Shown here: in pieces, positions 22,742 through 31,640 of the stretch
How positions within the stretch are numbered: position 1 is the first letter of the stretch
Layout of the letters: each line of letters opens with the position of its first letter
Source of the DNA: Tenacibaculum sp. 190524A05c
Lineage (GTDB): Bacteria > Bacteroidota > Bacteroidia > Flavobacteriales > Flavobacteriaceae
Assembly (NCBI RefSeq): GCF_964036595.1
Contig: NZ_OZ038523.1
Coordinates: 276,501-340,500, forward strand
DNA: 64,000 bases
Direction of reading: 5' to 3'
Position numbers and translations under genes: made by a program
Notes under the pieces: model-generated
Databases searched by the model: none
What the model saw: only the letters and a program-made list of their open reading frames with translations
Told to the model about the DNA's origin: nothing

Positions 22742-25456
22742 ATGAAGAAAATTACTTTTCTATTTTTCTTATTTGCCCTTACCAGTGTTTTTAGTCAAAT
22801 CACAATGAAAGGTGTAGTTAGAGATACTTTAAAATCACCTTTAGATTTAGCTAATATTATTGCAATAAATCAAGAAACTAATGTTTTAGAATCTTATGGT
22901 ATCACAGATGCTAAAGGTGCTTATTCACTCAAATTAAAAAAGAATAAATCGTATAAAATTCAAATAAGCTATATCGGAATGAAAACTTTTGAAGAAGTTA
23001 TTTCGGTAAAAGAAGCTAATGTTACTAAGGACTTTATATTACAACCTGATAATTCATTAGACGAGGTTGAAATTACCTATGAAATGCCTGTAACAATAAA
23101 AGGCGATACATTAATTTACAATGCAGATTCTTTTAAAAACGGAACGGAAAGAAAGCTTGAAGATGTTCTTGAAAAACTACCTGGAGTTGAAATTAATGAA
23201 GACGGACAAGTTGAGGTAGAAGGGAAGGTTGTAAATAAACTAATGGTCAACGGAAAAGACTTTTTTGATGGTGATACGAAGTTGGCAACAAAAAATATTC
23301 CTTCAAACGCAGTAGATAAAATTCAAGTACTTCGAAATTATGCTGAAGTTGGACAATTAAGTAGCGTAAGAAATAATCAGGACAATGTTGCCTTAAATAT
23401 CAAGTTGAAAAAAGGAAAAGAGAACTTCTGGTTTGGTAATGTTACCGTTGGTGGAGGTTCTTCACCCGATGAAGGCCTATACTTGGTACAACCTAAACTT
23501 TTCTATTACAGTCCGAAATACAGTATTAATTTTATTGGAGATGTAAATAATATTGGGGAAGTAGCTTTAAACAGACGTGATATTCGAGGATTCGGTGGTG
23601 GATTTAGAGCTCCGAGTAGAAGTAGCGGAACAAGCATAAATTTAGGTGATAACAGCCTTAATTTCTTAACAAACCAAAACAATGCTTTAAAGATTGAGAA
23701 TAACCTAGCAACAGCAAATTTTAGTTATTCTCCAAAATCAACTCTTGATTTAAGTGGATTTCTTATCTATAATAAAAGCAGAATTTTATCTAAAGAAACG
23801 AGTTTTGTTCAATATACGAATGAAGAATTAGGTATTCCAGATGAAGCAACGGAACAATCGAGTACAGAACGTTCAGATCAAGGATTATTAAAATTAAGTG
23901 CCTCTTATAAACCAAACGTAAATAATCAAGTGGATTATGACGTAATTGCCAGAATTTCAAAAGACACACAAGATCAGGATTTATTTTCTTCTGTAATTGG
24001 AAATACCAACCAGTTTGATGAAGTTACTCCATATAGTGTTAATCAGAATTTGAACTATTACTACACTTTAGACGATACTAATATATTCGCTTTTGAAGCG
24101 CAACATTTGTTCAAAAACGAAGATCCTTTTTATAACGCTGTGTTAACTAATACAGCAGGGAATACAGATCCTTTCGATTCTACAGCCGATGCTTTAGGAT
24201 TGGATACAACACAGGATAATTATAACATTAATCAAAATAGAAGGATAAAGTCAAACCAATTGGATGCGAAGTTAGATTACTATAATTTGATTAATACAAA
24301 GAGTAATATCAACTTAACATTCGGAACCATTATTAGTAGTCAAAAGTTCAATTCGAATATATTTCAGTTTTTGAATGATGGAACCACTTTTAATCCAACT
24401 CCGACTATCAATGATTCTAAAATTGTTAATGATGTTGAATATAATTTCAGCGATATTTATTTAGGAGTTCATTATCGAGTAAAAGCTGGTAAATTCACAT
24501 TAACACCAGGATTTTCGTTACATGCATACGGAAATACTAATACTCAATTCGGTCAAGAATTTGGAGAAGATTTCTTTAGAATACTTCCAGATTTTGAAAC
24601 AAGAATTCAATTTAAGAAAAGCGAAGCGTTAACGTTCAGATATGAAATGAGAAACCAATTTACTGATGTGACTCGTTTAGCAGAGGCTTTAGTATTTAAT
24701 AACTTCAATAATATTCAGTTTGGAGAGCCAGAATTACAAAATGCTTTATCACATAATTTGAGCTTATTTTATAGTAGTTTTAATTTATTCAACTATACAA
24801 ACGTATTTGCTAGAGCATCTTATTCGAGTAATATAGATCAAATTCGAAGCTTAACTACATTCGAAAATGTAATTAGAACGAGTACATTTTTCAATTCAAA
24901 CTTCGCAGATGAGAATGTGAATTTATTTGGTAGAGTTCAACGAACATTTGGAAAGTTTAGAACGAGTTTGAATGTTAATTTAAATTACAGTAAAATCAAC
25001 CAGTTTATTCAGGGAATTCAATCGTTGAATGAAGGATTTACACAAACCTATACACCTGGTGTTAGAACAAACTATTTAGAAGCTCCAAATGTTAGTTTAC
25101 GTTATAGATATAGCGTAACAACTAATAACCAGGGAAGTAGAAAAACAACATTTACAACAAATGCTCCATCTATAGAATTTGATGCGTATTTATGGAAAGC
25201 GGTTACGTTTAGAACCAATTATACCTATACAAATCAAGATTTAGGAGATGGAAATTCTCAGTCATTCCAAAATTGGGATGCAACCATATCGTACAGAAAA
25301 GATAGAGACGCGAAATGGGAATATGAAATCAAAGCGACCAACTTATTAGATATTGATTCTCAAGTGCGAAACAGTGCGAACAACATTTCAGTATTTAATT
25401 CTGAAACATTCATCCAACCCCGATTTATAACATTTAGGTTTGTTTATAACTTATAA
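22742..25456 (+). CDS. TonB-dependent-receptor-type outer-membrane beta-barrel protein
   Basis: This is a 904-residue protein. The signal peptide is MKKITFLFFLFALTSVFSQ. A carboxypeptidase-regulatory-like domain (about 22-105) includes MKGVVRDTLKSPLDLANI and YSLKLKKNKSYKIQISYIG. Next is a plug-like domain with DVLEKLPGVEINEDGQVEV and IPSNAVDKIQVLRNYAEVG (about 125-225), then a long barrel ending in an aromatic strand (PRFITFRFVYNL). It belongs to the outer-membrane barrel family that pairs with GLPGLI proteins. There is no obvious TonB box, so transport of a siderophore, sugar or peptide is not demonstrated. It ends with the terminator at 25507. Confidence 0.88.
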   Translation: MKKITFLFFLFALTSVFSQITMKGVVRDTLKSPLDLANIIAINQETNVLESYGITDAKGAYSLKLKKNKSYKIQISYIGMKTFEEVISVKEANVTKDFILQPDNSLDEVEITYEMPVTIKGDTLIYNADSFKNGTERKLEDVLEKLPGVEINEDGQVEVEGKVVNKLMVNGKDFFDGDTKLATKNIPSNAVDKIQVLRNYAEVGQLSSVRNNQDNVALNIKLKKGKENFWFGNVTVGGGSSPDEGLYLVQPKLFYYSPKYSINFIGDVNNIGEVALNRRDIRGFGGGFRAPSRSSGTSINLGDNSLNFLTNQNNALKIENNLATANFSYSPKSTLDLSGFLIYNKSRILSKETSFVQYTNEELGIPDEATEQSSTERSDQGLLKLSASYKPNVNNQVDYDVIARISKDTQDQDLFSSVIGNTNQFDEVTPYSVNQNLNYYYTLDDTNIFAFEAQHLFKNEDPFYNAVLTNTAGNTDPFDSTADALGLDTTQDNYNINQNRRIKSNQLDAKLDYYNLINTKSNINLTFGTIISSQKFNSNIFQFLNDGTTFNPTPTINDSKIVNDVEYNFSDIYLGVHYRVKAGKFTLTPGFSLHAYGNTNTQFGQEFGEDFFRILPDFETRIQFKKSEALTFRYEMRNQFTDVTRLAEALVFNNFNNIQFGEPELQNALSHNLSLFYSSFNLFNYTNVFARASYSSNIDQIRSLTTFENVIRTSTFFNSNFADENVNLFGRVQRTFGKFRTSLNVNLNYSKINQFIQGIQSLNEGFTQTYTPGVRTNYLEAPNVSLRYRYSVTTNNQGSRKTTFTTNAPSIEFDAYLWKAVTFRTNYTYTNQDLGDGNSQSFQNWDATISYRKDRDAKWEYEIKATNLLDIDSQVRNSANNISVFNSETFIQPRFITFRFVYNL

Positions 25457-25506
25457 ACTAAAAATATTGGTTTATTTATTTGAATTAATGAAAATCAGGC
25501 CTAAGT

Positions 25507-25534
25507 AGCTGCCCAAAAAGGGCAGCTTTTTTTT
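25507..25534 (+). terminator. Intrinsic terminator of the GLPGLI/barrel operon
   Basis: An 8-bp GC-rich stem (AGCTGCCC / GGGCAGCT) with an AAAAA loop is followed by eight T residues. Confidence 0.9.
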
Positions 25535-25550
25535 ATGCTTTATAGTAAAG

Positions 25551-27755
25551 TTATTTTGCTCTTTGAACTAGCTCTAATTTTTCAATAGAAGTTTTTGTTG
25601 TAAACAATCCGTAGTTAATAAAGGCATTCTTCTTTTCAATTTTATCAATAGTTCCTACAGCATTACCATCAACTAATCGAACACGATCACCAGTTTTAAA
25701 AATATATTCAGCTTTTGCTTTAGCAATCTTTTTCTCTTCTTCTTTTTTCTCTTTTCTAACCTTAACTACTTTTTGTAAAACTTCTTGTTCCACTTTTTTA
25801 ATCGCTTCTTTTTGTTTTTCAGCGATTTCTTTTTCTTTTACTTTTTCTGTCTTTGTCTTCTTTTTAGGCGGATTACGCTTTGTGTATTTTGTTTTTTCAG
25901 AAGCCACCCATTTAAAGAAGTTTGCGGATAACTCTTTCTTATTATTAGTTTGGAAATATTTATTTAATAACTCATTTAGTCTTCTTCCCAAAGATAACAT
26001 TCGTTGGTTATTATCATACAATTCCTGGAAACCTTCGAGTTTTTCTCTAATCTTTAATTCTTTCTCTTGTAAACTTTCTAAATGTTCTTGTTCTTTTGAT
26101 TTTTGTTTCTCAAGAGTATCAGAAGTCTTTTGTAATCTATTTCGCTCTTTTTGAAGCTTGGAAATGGTCTTGTCTAAACGAACCTTTTCGCTTTCTACTC
26201 GTTTTTTAGCTCTATTAATTAAGCTATACGGAATTCCATTCTTTTGCGCTACTTCAAAAGTAAATGAACTACCAGCCTGACCAATAAATAGCTTATACAT
26301 TGGTTCTAATGTACGTTCATTAAATTGCATATTCGCATTAGTAACATTCTCTAATTCGTTAGCTAATACTTTTAAATTCGCATAATGCGTAGTTATAATT
26401 CCGAAAGACTTTTGCTTGTAGAATTCTTCTAAAAATATTTCAGCTAAAGCTCCACCCAATTCTGGATCAGAACCTGTTCCGAACTCATCAATTAAAAATA
26501 ATGTTCTATCGTTACATTTTCTCAAGAAGTAACGCATGTTTTTCAATCGATAGCTGTATGTACTTAATTGATTTTCTATAGATTGATTATCTCCAATATC
26601 TGTAAGAATTGTATTGAAAATAGCTGTTTCACTTCGCTCATGCACTGGGATTAACAATCCACTTTGTAGCATTACTTGCAACAACCCAATGGTTTTTAAT
26701 GTAATACTTTTTCCTCCTGCATTCGGACCAGAAATAACAATGATTTGTTGCTTCTCATTTAGAGATAAGGTCTGAGAAATAGTCTCAATTCCTTGTTCAG
26801 CATTTTTCCTCCAAAGTATTGGATGAATAGCATCTCTAAAATAGATTTTCTTCTCTTTAGAAATTTTTGGCAATAAACCATTTATAGCTCTCGCGTATTT
26901 AGCTTTTGCAGCCGTAAGATCTAAATGTGTTAAAAAGGAAATATATTGTTCTAATAACGGAGTGTACGGTCTGATTTCCTCTGCTAAAGCTCTCAGAATT
27001 TTTACAACTTCCTGTTTTTCTTCGTACAGTAAATTTTGTAATTCTCTGCTAAATGAAAGTGTTGCTTGTGGAGCGATATAAACGATATTCCCTGATTTAG
27101 AAGAACCAAGAAGACTTCCTTTAACTTTACGTCTGTGCATTGCTAAAACCGCTAAAACACGTTGGTTGTCAACAATAGTTTCTTTAATGTCATCTAAGTA
27201 TCCACTAGCTAAACTGCTACTTAAAGCTTTAGAAAAACTTCCAGAAATCTTTCCCCTAACAGAATTAATATCTTTTCTAATTTGCTTAAGTGTTGGAGAA
27301 GCATTATCCGCAATTTCTCCATATGAAGTAACAATTTTCTGAATTGCATCAGAAACATAAGTTGTAAACTCTAATTCTTCGCTAAGTTTAAATAGTGTAG
27401 GGTAGTAGTCTTTAAATTTCTTTAAAAACTTCTTTTGTTCATTTACAGTTTCTGTAACTGAGGCGATTTTCAAAAAAGCATCCGGTTCTAGATAACTATT
27501 TTCAATTGTTAATCTTTTTATAGATTCTGTTATGTTATCAAAACCGTGATTAGGAATTCTATTTTCGTTCTCAAAAGAAGCTAAATATTCATTGACCAGA
27601 TGTAACTCAAAAAATAATTCTTCAGTATCACCAATAGGTTGAATGTTAGAAACAGCATTTCTACCTAATTCTGAAATACAAAACTCACTTACTTGTTCTA
27701 AAACCGTTGCGAACTCTAAATCTTGTAATGTTTTTTCTGATATATTTTTTTTCAA
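25551..27755 (-). CDS. mutS2: MutS2-family protein lacking the Smr nuclease domain
   Basis: This 734-residue MutS2-type ATPase has roles in suppressing homologous recombination or in rescue of collided ribosomes in other bacteria. The Walker A is ISGPNAGGKSITLK (341-354). FLIDEFGTGSDPELGGAL holds Walker B, and ITTHYANLK follows. A long coiled coil covers about 515-600, then a Lys/Glu-rich stretch (about 620-685). The protein ends in a small KOW-like beta domain (FKTGDRVRLVDGNAVGTIDK...). The usual C-terminal Smr endonuclease domain (LDLHG...) is absent, so this version should not cut DNA or RNA by that route. It is divergent from ung. Confidence 0.93.
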   Translation of the reverse strand: MKKNISEKTLQDLEFATVLEQVSEFCISELGRNAVSNIQPIGDTEELFFELHLVNEYLASFENENRIPNHGFDNITESIKRLTIENSYLEPDAFLKIASVTETVNEQKKFLKKFKDYYPTLFKLSEELEFTTYVSDAIQKIVTSYGEIADNASPTLKQIRKDINSVRGKISGSFSKALSSSLASGYLDDIKETIVDNQRVLAVLAMHRRKVKGSLLGSSKSGNIVYIAPQATLSFSRELQNLLYEEKQEVVKILRALAEEIRPYTPLLEQYISFLTHLDLTAAKAKYARAINGLLPKISKEKKIYFRDAIHPILWRKNAEQGIETISQTLSLNEKQQIIVISGPNAGGKSITLKTIGLLQVMLQSGLLIPVHERSETAIFNTILTDIGDNQSIENQLSTYSYRLKNMRYFLRKCNDRTLFLIDEFGTGSDPELGGALAEIFLEEFYKQKSFGIITTHYANLKVLANELENVTNANMQFNERTLEPMYKLFIGQAGSSFTFEVAQKNGIPYSLINRAKKRVESEKVRLDKTISKLQKERNRLQKTSDTLEKQKSKEQEHLESLQEKELKIREKLEGFQELYDNNQRMLSLGRRLNELLNKYFQTNNKKELSANFFKWVASEKTKYTKRNPPKKKTKTEKVKEKEIAEKQKEAIKKVEQEVLQKVVKVRKEKKEEEKKIAKAKAEYIFKTGDRVRLVDGNAVGTIDKIEKKNAFINYGLFTTKTSIEKLELVQRAK

Positions 27756-27760
27756 TTTCC

Positions 27761-27768
27761 TATTTTTG
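27761..27768 (+). promoter_or_regulatory. Putative -7 promoter box of ung
   Basis: TATTTTTG matches TAnnTTTG, 21 bases before the ung start codon, in the short divergent region with mutS2. Confidence 0.5.
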
Positions 27769-27789
27769 AGAACAACAAAAATAACAAGA

Positions 27790-28455
27790 ATGCAAGTAAA
27801 TATAGCTGAAAGTTGGAAACATATTTTACAACCTGAATTTGAACAAGATTATTTTAAAAACTTAGTTCAATTTGTTAAAGAAGAGTACAATGAGTTTACT
27901 TGCTACCCTAAAGGCTCAGACATTTTTGCCGCATTTGATTATTGTGCTTTTGATGATGTAAAAGTTGTTATAATTGGACAAGATCCATATCATGGAGTTG
28001 GTCAGGCAAACGGTTTATGTTTTTCGGTTCATGATGGAATTTCTCATCCACCTTCTTTAATAAATATTTTCAAAGAAATTGAAACAGATCTTGGAATTAC
28101 ATATCCAGAATCAGGAGATTTATCACGTTGGGCAAAACAAGGAGTTTTGTTACTTAATGCAACTTTAACTGTAAGAGCTCATGAGGCTGGAAGTCATCAA
28201 AAGAAAGGTTGGGAGCAATTTACAGATGCTGTAATCGCTTCTATTTCTCAACAAAAAGAAGATGTTGTGTTTTTACTTTGGGGAGGATATGCAAAGAAAA
28301 AAGGAGCGAAGATTGACAAGAAAAAACACCATGTGTTAACTTCAGGTCATCCTTCGCCTTTAAGTGCAAATCGAGGATACTGGTTTGGAAATAAACATTT
28401 TTCACAAACCAATGAGTTCTTGACTCGCAAAAATTTATCGGTTATAAATTGGTAA
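27790..28455 (+). CDS. ung: Uracil-DNA glycosylase, family 1
   Basis: This 221-residue enzyme excises uracil from DNA in base excision repair. I chose the ATG at 27790. The open frame extends upstream to 27643, but that part lies within mutS2 on the other strand. The catalytic water-activating motif GQDPYHG has D65 (63-69). The HPSPLS loop has H187, and NATLTVRAHEAGSHQKKGW and LLWGGYAKKKG are typical. Length equals that of other family 1 enzymes. It is convergent with the secreted protein gene at 28460, with only a four-base gap. Confidence 0.97.
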   Translation: MQVNIAESWKHILQPEFEQDYFKNLVQFVKEEYNEFTCYPKGSDIFAAFDYCAFDDVKVVIIGQDPYHGVGQANGLCFSVHDGISHPPSLINIFKEIETDLGITYPESGDLSRWAKQGVLLLNATLTVRAHEAGSHQKKGWEQFTDAVIASISQQKEDVVFLLWGGYAKKKGAKIDKKKHHVLTSGHPSPLSANRGYWFGNKHFSQTNEFLTRKNLSVINW

Positions 28456-28459
28456 AGAA

Positions 28460-29389
28460 TTAGTGTTTTTTAGCTTTTGGTGGTAAACATCCACATGGTG
28501 GTTTTTTTCGTTTTACAACTTTTAGAACAATCTTCTTTTTACCATACTTTTTGTAGTATTCATTCAAGTAGATAGTTTCTCTTTTTTTACCATCAATCAT
28601 AAAGAAGATTTTATGATCTAAAAGAATGTCATTCAAAATAGATACTTTGAATTGTAAATGCCTCTTTTCTTTATTGATGTAATTATACGGTAAGAATAAT
28701 TTATTAATGCTATCTCTTTTGTTCAATGCACCAATACCTGAAGCTCCTTTGGCGTTTTTAATAACTTTTGTGTCTTTCCAAGGGAAATCTGGAGATTCGA
28801 CTTTAAACGGAATTAAATAGACGTTTAATTTATCAAAAGACTTGTCGTAGTGTACAGGAATGTAATCGATATAAGTTTCTTTGAGAATCGAATAATCAAG
28901 ATAAACAAGTTGATTTGGTTTTACACCGTCAAAAACAAAATTATCAGGAGTAATTAAACCAATGTCATACAAATTGTCATCTTTGTTACCATTCTTTGAT
29001 TTTTGTACAACTGGAGGTGAAGCAATATAGTATTTAGAAACATAAAAGTTTTTAAACTTTTTATTGTTCGTTTTATTTTTTTGATGACCAAAAGGAATTC
29101 CTGAAACCTCTTGATTTGCTGTATTCCAGCTAAAACCATTAGGTCTTTTTACAGAATATGATCCATTACTATATTTCGGACTTACAACTTTACCACTATC
29201 GATGATAATACTTGTATTACAACCATATAATGAAATTTGTTGTTTGCTTTTATGAGGTAATGTACTATTAGCAATACTGAAACTTATATATCCAGTATTT
29301 TTAACATCGTAATTATTTTGTGATTGTCCTTTAAAACTGATCAAAAAGAAAAGCGCTAATACCTTAATAATTTGAGTAGTTGATTTCAT
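28460..29389 (-). CDS. Secreted protein of unknown function
   Basis: This is a 309-residue protein with a signal peptide (IIKVLALFFLISFKGQSQ). The mature part is beta-rich and basic, without membrane segments. The C-terminus is unusual: a Lys-rich stretch followed by KKPPCGCLPPKAKKH, with a C-G-C pair. No sorting-domain motif and no enzyme motif are visible to me. An exact -7 box (TAAGTTTG) lies 23 bases upstream. It converges on ung and is an orphan by neighbourhood. It could be a surface or periplasmic structural protein, which is a guess. Confidence 0.65.
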   Translation of the reverse strand: MKSTTQIIKVLALFFLISFKGQSQNNYDVKNTGYISFSIANSTLPHKSKQQISLYGCNTSIIIDSGKVVSPKYSNGSYSVKRPNGFSWNTANQEVSGIPFGHQKNKTNNKKFKNFYVSKYYIASPPVVQKSKNGNKDDNLYDIGLITPDNFVFDGVKPNQLVYLDYSILKETYIDYIPVHYDKSFDKLNVYLIPFKVESPDFPWKDTKVIKNAKGASGIGALNKRDSINKLFLPYNYINKEKRHLQFKVSILNDILLDHKIFFMIDGKKRETIYLNEYYKKYGKKKIVLKVVKRKKPPCGCLPPKAKKH

Positions 29390-29412
29390 CTTGAATAACT
29401 TTTTAATTCAAT

Positions 29413-29420
29413 CAAACTTA
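29413..29420 (-). promoter_or_regulatory. Putative -7 promoter box of the secreted protein gene
   Basis: The minus strand reads TAAGTTTG, matching TAnnTTTG, 23 bases before the start at 29389. Confidence 0.45.
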
Positions 29421-29518
29421 TTGATTTCAAGAAAAAAGTTAGTTTTAAAAACTACGAGAGTGTGTTTTTTGGGTATAAGAAATGTTATTTTGGTTATAAG
29501 AAAATTTAGTTTTGAATA

Positions 29519-30535
29519 TTATTCCATTGCTATTCGAGGTAAAATAGTTTCGTTATAGTAAGGTAGCGTAATTGCATCTAAAATATCTTCGGTTACATCT
29601 GGATAATTTACTTCAACAATTTTATCAGAGCTTAACCACTTTTTAATTTTAGGTAATTGTTTCTTATTAAACTTCTTTAAAACTGGAACTCCCATTTCTT
29701 TTAAAGCTAAAGCGTTACATTGTTGTTCATATTGGTTTTTCATAGGAACTACCATTAGTTTCTTACCTAGAAATAAAGCTTCTGCCGGAGTTTCAAATCC
29801 TGCACCACATAAAACGCCTTTTGAGGAAGCAATGCTTTTTATGAATTCCTTTCCGTCAATTGGACGAATAACTACATTATTATGTAATTGAAATTGATTG
29901 GTGTGTTTTGAAAACACTTCCCATTTTACCTTTTTAAACTGAGATAAAATCTTGATTAGTTTTTTATCTCCATAAGCTGGTAAATACACCGTGTAATGAC
30001 TTTTTTTTGTCACATTTTTATACCGAATTTCTTTTCTGATAATTGGTAAGAATGTAGCAGAGGAGTAGGTTTTAAAATGAAAACCAAACTTGTTTTTGGC
30101 AGGTGCATAATATTTTAAGATCAATCTTTCAAACTTGAAACTTCCATATTTCGGAGCTTTGTCATCTGCAACTGCATTTTGATGACTTAATGAGATGATC
30201 GGTACATTTCTTAATTTACATGCCCAAGCAGACACAGGTTCAAAATCATTGATGATTAAATCGTAATCTCGAACAGGTAGATTTTTTATCTCTTTCCAAA
30301 GTTTACCAAATTTGGTTTTTTTCAAAGTTTCCCATAAGTCAATTCCTCCTTTTTTACCAAAAATGAAGCTTAAACCATATAGTTTGTATTTTACCTCAAA
30401 AGGAAATTTTAATTCACATTGATAACCACTTACTAAAATATCTACTTCAGCTCTTTTTTGTAAGTAAGGTACAACTTCTAATGCTCTACTAGCATGACCG
30501 TTTCCAGTTCCTTGGATTGCGTAAAGTATTTTCAT
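29519..30535 (-). CDS. Glycosyltransferase family protein (MurG-like, GT-B fold)
   Basis: This is a 338-residue protein. The N-terminus MKILYAIQGTGNGHASRALE has the G-x-G-H loop of GT-B enzymes such as MurG. VRDYDLIINDFEPVSAWACK and IISLSHQNAV follow, and a C-terminal nucleotide-sugar site is suggested by GVLCGAGFETPAEALFLGKK and MKNQYEQQCNALALKEMG. This matches the family annotated Glyco_trans_1_3 in Bacteroidota. It follows the LpxH-like gene with a one-base gap, so it is co-transcribed and probably acts on an envelope glycolipid. Acceptor and donor are unknown. Confidence 0.85.
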   Translation of the reverse strand: MKILYAIQGTGNGHASRALEVVPYLQKRAEVDILVSGYQCELKFPFEVKYKLYGLSFIFGKKGGIDLWETLKKTKFGKLWKEIKNLPVRDYDLIINDFEPVSAWACKLRNVPIISLSHQNAVADDKAPKYGSFKFERLILKYYAPAKNKFGFHFKTYSSATFLPIIRKEIRYKNVTKKSHYTVYLPAYGDKKLIKILSQFKKVKWEVFSKHTNQFQLHNNVVIRPIDGKEFIKSIASSKGVLCGAGFETPAEALFLGKKLMVVPMKNQYEQQCNALALKEMGVPVLKKFNKKQLPKIKKWLSSDKIVEVNYPDVTEDILDAITLPYYNETILPRIAME

Positions 30536-30536
30536 A

Positions 30537-31415
30537 TTATTTGGTTGATTTTTTAATATTGAACTCTAACAATAAATCTTCAAAAAGCTGACTGTTGGAT
30601 TGTTCTGCTTTTACAAGTTCTACATCAGATACTTCAATGGTTTCAGGGACTTTTTGTGCGATATCATCTTTTTCGTATTCATATAATTTCCATTCTTTAT
30701 TCACATACTCAAGAGCTGTAAGATTTTCTATCCAATCTCCAGAGTTTAAATACATAGTTTCTCCTTTTTCATTTTGAATCACCTTCATTTCAGGTTGATG
30801 AATATGTCCACATACTACATATTCATAATTATTATCAATTGCGATTTCAGAAGCAGTTGTTTCGAAGTTATTAATAAATTTAACGGCACTTTTAACGCTG
30901 TTTTTTATCTTTTTACTGAATGATAATCTATTGTAGCCTAAAGCTTCACTAATGCAATTTACGGCTGTATTCAGCATAATTAGAAAGTCATAACCAATGC
31001 CACCTAATTTTGCTAACCATTTTGAGTGTTGCATAGTAACATCAAAAACATCACCATGGAAAAACCATCCCTTTTTACCATCAATGTCTAAAACCACTTT
31101 GTTTACGATTTCAAAACTACCTAAGCGAAAACCTTTAAATTTTCTAAGCATTTCATCATGGTTTCCAGTGATATAATAGACTTTAGTTCCAGAAGTAATA
31201 AAAGTCATCAATTGCTTTATAACTTTCATGTGTGCTTTTGGAAAATAACGTTTATTGAATTGCCAGATATCGATTATATCTCCATTCAAAATAAGTGTTT
31301 TAGGATTTATGGTTTTAAGATAGTTATGAAGTTCAGCAGCTCTACAACCAAAAGTTCCTAAATGTACATCTGATATTACAACAATATCCAGTTTACGTTT
31401 CTTACTTTTTTTCAT
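30537..31415 (-). CDS. LpxH-like metallophosphoesterase (UDP-2,3-diacylglucosamine diphosphatase family)
   Basis: This is a 292-residue calcineurin-type phosphoesterase. Metal-binding motifs are in order: VVISDVHLGTFG (D-x-H), LILNGDIIDIWQF (G-D), YYITGNHDEMLR (GNHD), WFFHGDVFD and VVCGHIHQPEMK (GHxH). These fit the LpxH-type family that cleaves UDP-2,3-diacylglucosamine in lipid A synthesis. Bacteroidota carry several paralogues, so the exact substrate is uncertain. The C-terminal 45 residues are acidic and variable. It is paired with the glycosyltransferase downstream, consistent with a lipid or glycolipid role. Confidence 0.85.
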   Translation of the reverse strand: MKKSKKRKLDIVVISDVHLGTFGCRAAELHNYLKTINPKTLILNGDIIDIWQFNKRYFPKAHMKVIKQLMTFITSGTKVYYITGNHDEMLRKFKGFRLGSFEIVNKVVLDIDGKKGWFFHGDVFDVTMQHSKWLAKLGGIGYDFLIMLNTAVNCISEALGYNRLSFSKKIKNSVKSAVKFINNFETTASEIAIDNNYEYVVCGHIHQPEMKVIQNEKGETMYLNSGDWIENLTALEYVNKEWKLYEYEKDDIAQKVPETIEVSDVELVKAEQSNSQLFEDLLLEFNIKKSTK

Positions 31416-31590
31416 TCTTAAGTTTGATAGGTTTCATTCTGAATTAAGTTTGATTGAGAATGAATTGAGGGTTTCGTAATTAATTTGTACCAAGTTATGT
31501 TTTAACTGTTTTGATATGGTAAAAACTTAATTAATAGATTGTTATAAAAACTTGAAGAGAAAGTAATAATTGTAAACTTTGTGTAAATAA

Positions 31591-31620
31591 AAAAGCTCGA
31601 GTTTTAACTCGAGCTTTTTT
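31591..31620. terminator. Intrinsic terminator downstream of secA
   Basis: A 13-bp stem (AAAAGCTCGAGTT / AACTCGAGCTTTT) has a two-base loop. A and T runs on both sides let it work in either orientation, and it lies 21 bases past the secA stop. Confidence 0.88.
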
Positions 31621-31640
31621 ATTATTATTTAGAATAGGGT

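Noticed and set aside
22742..25456. Polysaccharide utilisation locus at the TonB-type barrel
   Set aside because: There is no SusD homologue or glycoside hydrolase nearby, and the partner is a GLPGLI protein, a different established pairing.
27643..27789. Longer N-terminus for uracil-DNA glycosylase
   Set aside because: The extension overlaps the mutS2 coding region on the other strand, has no family similarity, and lies upstream of the -7 box at 27761.
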